A stretch of DNA of 64,000 bases from Planctomycetota bacterium. Its GTDB lineage: Bacteria > Planctomycetota > B15-G4 > SIAN01. Shown here one piece after another: positions 63,624 to 64,000 of the stretch (position 1 is the first letter of the stretch; the number at the start of each line of letters is the position of its first letter). The notes beneath the pieces were generated by a model. The model saw only the letters and a program-made list of their open reading frames with translations. It was not told the origin of the DNA and made no database searches. The position numbers and the translations under genes are program-made. The DNA is taken from contig JANQQL010000010.1 in the NCBI GenBank assembly GCA_028289345.1, positions 248,001-312,000 of the forward strand. Direction: 5' to 3'.

Positions 63624-64000
63624 CGGCGCGGCTCCCCAAGACAGTGAGCCCAAGGACAGGAACGATGCGGAGCTGGTGGAGAGACTGGCTCGCGACCTGA
63701 GCACCCTGTCCCCCGAGGAGCAGCGGGTGCAGCTGGACAAGCGGCCGCTTTCGCCGGAAGCGCGTGCCGAGATCGAGCGGGCGCTCGAAATCCCGAAGCG
63801 GGTCGGTTCCTACAAGATTCTGCGCCGTCTGGGAGAAGGCGGAATGGGCGTGGTGTACGTCGCCTGGCGCGAAGACGCGAACAATGTGTGCGCGTTGAAA
63901 GTGATCCGACCGGATCGAGGTTCCCGGGATTTGGTGAAACGGTTCGAGCGCGAGGCTCAGGTCATTCGCCGACTTCGTCACCCTGGGATTGCGGCGTTCC
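63610..64000 (+). CDS. Ser/Thr protein kinase, cut by the window end
   Basis: The first 130 residues are visible. A ~65-residue acidic/helical N-terminus precedes the kinase start YKILRRLGEGGMGVVY with Gly loop, Lys in CALKVIRP, and the alpha-C region FEREAQVIRRLRHPGIAAF. The third Hanks-type kinase of the window, it has no sigma gene directly upstream. ATG 63610 lies inside the previous gene, which ends 14 bp later. Confidence 0.85.
   Translation, partial: MAKADGAAPQDSEPKDRNDAELVERLARDLSTLSPEEQRVQLDKRPLSPEARAEIERALEIPKRVGSYKILRRLGEGGMGVVYVAWREDANNVCALKVIRPDRGSRDLVKRFEREAQVIRRLRHPGIAAF

Noticed and set aside
1..64000. tRNA or rRNA genes, prophage or defence islands
   Set aside because: No cloverleaf-like stretch, rRNA segment, integrase, capsid, restriction or CRISPR-Cas gene was recognised on reading both strands.

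Overview
The window is a GC-rich bacterial chromosome segment, most likely from the Planctomycetota (inference from content, not from a marker gene). The pointers are two ECF-sigma/Ser-Thr-kinase gene pairs, abundant FG-GAP, CRTAC, NHL and BNR propeller exoproteins, several sulfatase-type hydrolases, TPR-rich signalling proteins and many GTG/TTG starts. No rRNA, tRNA, CRISPR array, intact insertion sequence or prophage was seen.

Layout. 1-4.4 kb: a secreted fasciclin protein, then a tandem duplication of a seven-bladed FG-GAP exoprotein, with the 5' leader and a terminator hairpin duplicated too. 4.6-9.8 kb: a minus-strand operon for a Tat-exported molybdopterin oxidoreductase (ferredoxin subunit, catalytic subunit, TorD-like chaperone), divergent from a cytochrome b562-like protein. 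9.8-13.5 kb: a LytS/LytTR two-component pair and an FeS-BCP type (6-4) photolyase. 13.5-15.4 kb: two minus-strand reading frames separated by a single in-frame TGA and joined into a complete thioredoxin fold if that TGA is read through. A SECIS-like hairpin follows the TGA, so this is a candidate selenoprotein. 15.7-21 kb: an HTH-TM-TolB/TPR regulator, a lipoprotein, a macro-domain hydrolase and a CRTAC/ASPIC-UnbV exoprotein.

21.2-32.5 kb looks like a graspetide (microviridin-like RiPP) locus. It has a HlyD-type adaptor, an ABC exporter with an intact C39 peptidase and a second ABC protein with a degenerate N-terminus, all overlapping. Convergent to these is an ECF sigma/kinase-TPR pair. Divergent from the sigma gene are a 64-residue precursor with the PFFARYLE leader helix and a MvdC/MvdD-like ATP-grasp ligase. 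The predicted core is not the canonical microviridin core.

32.6-48 kb: secreted propellers, three alkaline-phosphatase-superfamily enzymes (one with a CxPSR formylglycine motif, one with Thr in that place), a sugar-dehydrogenase/di-heme-peroxidase fusion and a long BNR-repeat protein. 48-56.4 kb: a RhlE-like helicase with an in-frame 9-bp minisatellite, a papain-like protease, a second ECF/kinase pair and a citrate-synthase family enzyme. 56.4-64 kb: a doubled ATP10/thioredoxin-like lipoprotein, a paralogous lipoprotein pair, an NHL propeller, a phospholipid operon (CDP-alcohol transferase, CdsA-like, PlsC-like) resembling E. coli ynbA-ynbB, an NlpC/P60-like protein and a kinase cut by the window edge. 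A ~20-bp palindrome-containing repeat recurs next to genes at 21.0, 57.5, 58.6 and 60.5 kb.
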